A stretch of DNA of 6,883 bases from Sutterella sp. (GTDB taxonomy: Bacteria; Pseudomonadota; Gammaproteobacteria; Burkholderiales; Burkholderiaceae_F). The notes under the pieces were generated by a model. The model did not search any database, was not told the DNA's origin, and saw nothing but the letters and a program-made list of their open reading frames with translations. Within the stretch, counting starts at the first letter, position 1. Each line of letters starts with the position of its first letter. The position numbers and the translations under genes are program-made. Where the stretch lies: assembly GCA_019410445.1 (NCBI GenBank), contig DXSO01000089.1:1-6883 (forward strand), in the 5' to 3' direction. Below, piece by piece: positions 5,834-6,883 of the stretch.

Positions 5834-6772
5834 ATGCAGCAAGTCAATGAACTCGCACAGCTCAAGAAAATGACAGTTGTCGTCGCTGACACGGGAGACA
5901 TCGACACGATCGCACGACTCAAGCCCACTGAAGCCACCACAAATCCGTCTCTTATTCTGAAAGCAGCAACCAGCGGCTGCTACGGCCACATTCTTCAGTC
6001 GGCTCGCTGTGCTCAGGAAAGTCCCGCTCAGCGTATTGACCGCGTGCTCACCGGTTTTGGCGCAGCCATTCTCGAACACATTCCCGGCCGCGTGTCCACC
6101 GAAGTCGACGCACGCCTGAGTTTTGACACCAACGCCACCATTGCAAAAGCCCGACGAATCATTGGTCTTTACGAAGCCTTGGGCATTTCTCGTGAACGAA
6201 TCCTCATCAAAATCGCCGCCACCTGGCAGGGCTGCCAAGCCGCTCGCGTGCTCGAGTCTGAAGGTATTCACTGCAACATGACCCTGATTTTCTGCACAGC
6301 ACAGGCCGAAGCTGCAGCACAATCGCAGGCAACGCTCATCAGTCCCTTCGTCGGACGTATTTACGACTGGTTCAAAGCCAATGAGGGAGCCTGCTGGGAC
6401 GAAACTGCCAACGCAGGTCTCAAGGATCCGGGCGTGCAGTCAGTCACCGCTGTCTACAAGCGGCTTAAAGCTGCCGGCAGCAAAACACAGATCATGGGCG
6501 CTTCATTTCGCAATAAAGGGGAAATTCTGGCTCTCGCCGGTTGTGACCTGCTGACGATTTCTCCGAAACTTTTGGGCGAATTAGAAACCTCTTTTGCCCC
6601 TGTTCCCCGCATACTCTCGAGCGAAGAACTGCAGCCGACAGCTCCCATCACAATTACTGAAGCCGACTTTATGATGGCTCTTGCCATGAGTGCCGTTGCA
6701 AGCGAAAAACTATTCGCAGGCATCCGCAGTTTTGCCATCGACACTGAAAAACTGCAGGCTCATTTGTCCTAA
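5834..6772 (+). CDS. tal: Transaldolase (TalB type)
   Basis: Transaldolase moves a dihydroxyacetone unit between sedoheptulose 7-phosphate and glyceraldehyde 3-phosphate, giving erythrose 4-phosphate and fructose 6-phosphate, in the non-oxidative pentose phosphate pathway. The 312 residues form one TIM-barrel domain. Key residues align with E. coli TalB: D19 in VADTGD, N37 in ATTNPSL, E90 in STEVDARLSFD, the Schiff-base K126 in ILIKIAATWQG, N148 in CNMT, S170 and R175 in SPFVGR, and R226 in GASFRN. F172 aligns with TalB F178, as expected for a transaldolase rather than a fructose-6-phosphate aldolase. It is slightly shorter than TalB (317); the helical stretch between NPSLILKAA and PGRVSTE is about 8 residues shorter. 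It has seven cysteines (C49, C59, C134, C147, C154, C187, C237). The ATG has GAAAGG 7 nt upstream. It is transcribed divergently from carA and shares a substrate with gmhA. Confidence 0.96.
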   Translation: MQQVNELAQLKKMTVVVADTGDIDTIARLKPTEATTNPSLILKAATSGCYGHILQSARCAQESPAQRIDRVLTGFGAAILEHIPGRVSTEVDARLSFDTNATIAKARRIIGLYEALGISRERILIKIAATWQGCQAARVLESEGIHCNMTLIFCTAQAEAAAQSQATLISPFVGRIYDWFKANEGACWDETANAGLKDPGVQSVTAVYKRLKAAGSKTQIMGASFRNKGEILALAGCDLLTISPKLLGELETSFAPVPRILSSEELQPTAPITITEADFMMALAMSAVASEKLFAGIRSFAIDTEKLQAHLS

Positions 6773-6792
6773 TCGGCCCACAAAACAAGCGA

Positions 6793-6883
6793 ATGATGTC
6801 CCCTTCCCCTTTTTCGGTTCTTATTGTTGAACCCGACGAGTACCGACGCCAACGACATCAGTTGGAATTGGATCGCGAATCGG
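6793..6883 (+). CDS. N-terminal fragment of a protein, possibly a response-regulator receiver domain
   Basis: An open frame starts with two ATG codons (6793 and 6796), 20 nt after the tal stop, and stays open for 30 codons to the right edge. It reads MMSPSPFSVLIVEPDEYRRQ, then RHQLELDRES. The hydrophobic strand SVLIVE followed by an acidic PDEYRRQ segment resembles the first strand and acidic pocket of receiver domains (usually VLIVDDD), but the phosphoacceptor aspartate would lie beyond the window. The ribosome binding site is weak (AAGCGA), which could fit read-through from tal. The fragment is too short to assign a family with certainty. Confidence 0.5.
   Translation, partial: MMSPSPFSVLIVEPDEYRRQRHQLELDRES

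Noticed and set aside
5807..6322. A 171-codon open frame on the minus strand, antisense to tal
   Set aside because: It is in codon register with tal and has no recognisable domain, so it is a shadow of tal.
1..6883. Defence system, prophage, transposon or CRISPR array
   Set aside because: All coding space is taken by recognisable housekeeping genes, and I saw no repeat-spacer pattern, transposase, integrase or attachment-site repeat.

Overview
The window holds housekeeping genes of a proteobacterium, most likely a betaproteobacterium of the order Burkholderiales. This inference rests on the carA ... carB-greA gene order, on CarB and GreA sequences close to those I recall from that group, on a moderately GC-rich composition, and on a heptose-type LPS gene. 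A Sutterella/Parasutterella-like gut lineage is possible but cannot be shown from the sequence.

Layout. Everything from 1 to about 5700 is on the minus strand. Read in the direction of transcription it comprises a promoter near 5684-5722, a leader of about 147 nt that can fold into hairpins, carA (5541-4360, TTG start), gmhA (4318-3716), carB (3712-485), a carB-greA spacer with two hairpins, and the first 120 codons of greA (362 to the left edge). On the plus strand, divergent from carA, lie tal (5834-6772) and, 20 nt later, the first 30 codons of a gene running off the right edge, possibly a response-regulator receiver domain. I found no tRNA, rRNA, CRISPR array, insertion sequence or phage gene.

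How the genes fit together. CarA and CarB are the two subunits of carbamoyl-phosphate synthetase, which feeds pyrimidine and arginine synthesis. The gene between them, gmhA, encodes sedoheptulose-7-phosphate isomerase, the first step to ADP-heptose for the LPS inner core. Its substrate, sedoheptulose-7-phosphate, is also made or consumed by transaldolase, the product of the divergent tal gene. GreA rescues backtracked RNA polymerase and often follows carB in this group.

The main points of interest are regulatory and organisational: gmhA lodged inside carAB; a consensus -10 box followed by a start region (AATTTT) of the kind that allows UTP-sensitive reiterative transcription; a palindromic carA leader; and a terminator-like hairpin with a T-tract just upstream of greA. 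I found no evidence for an exotic or undescribed multigene system.
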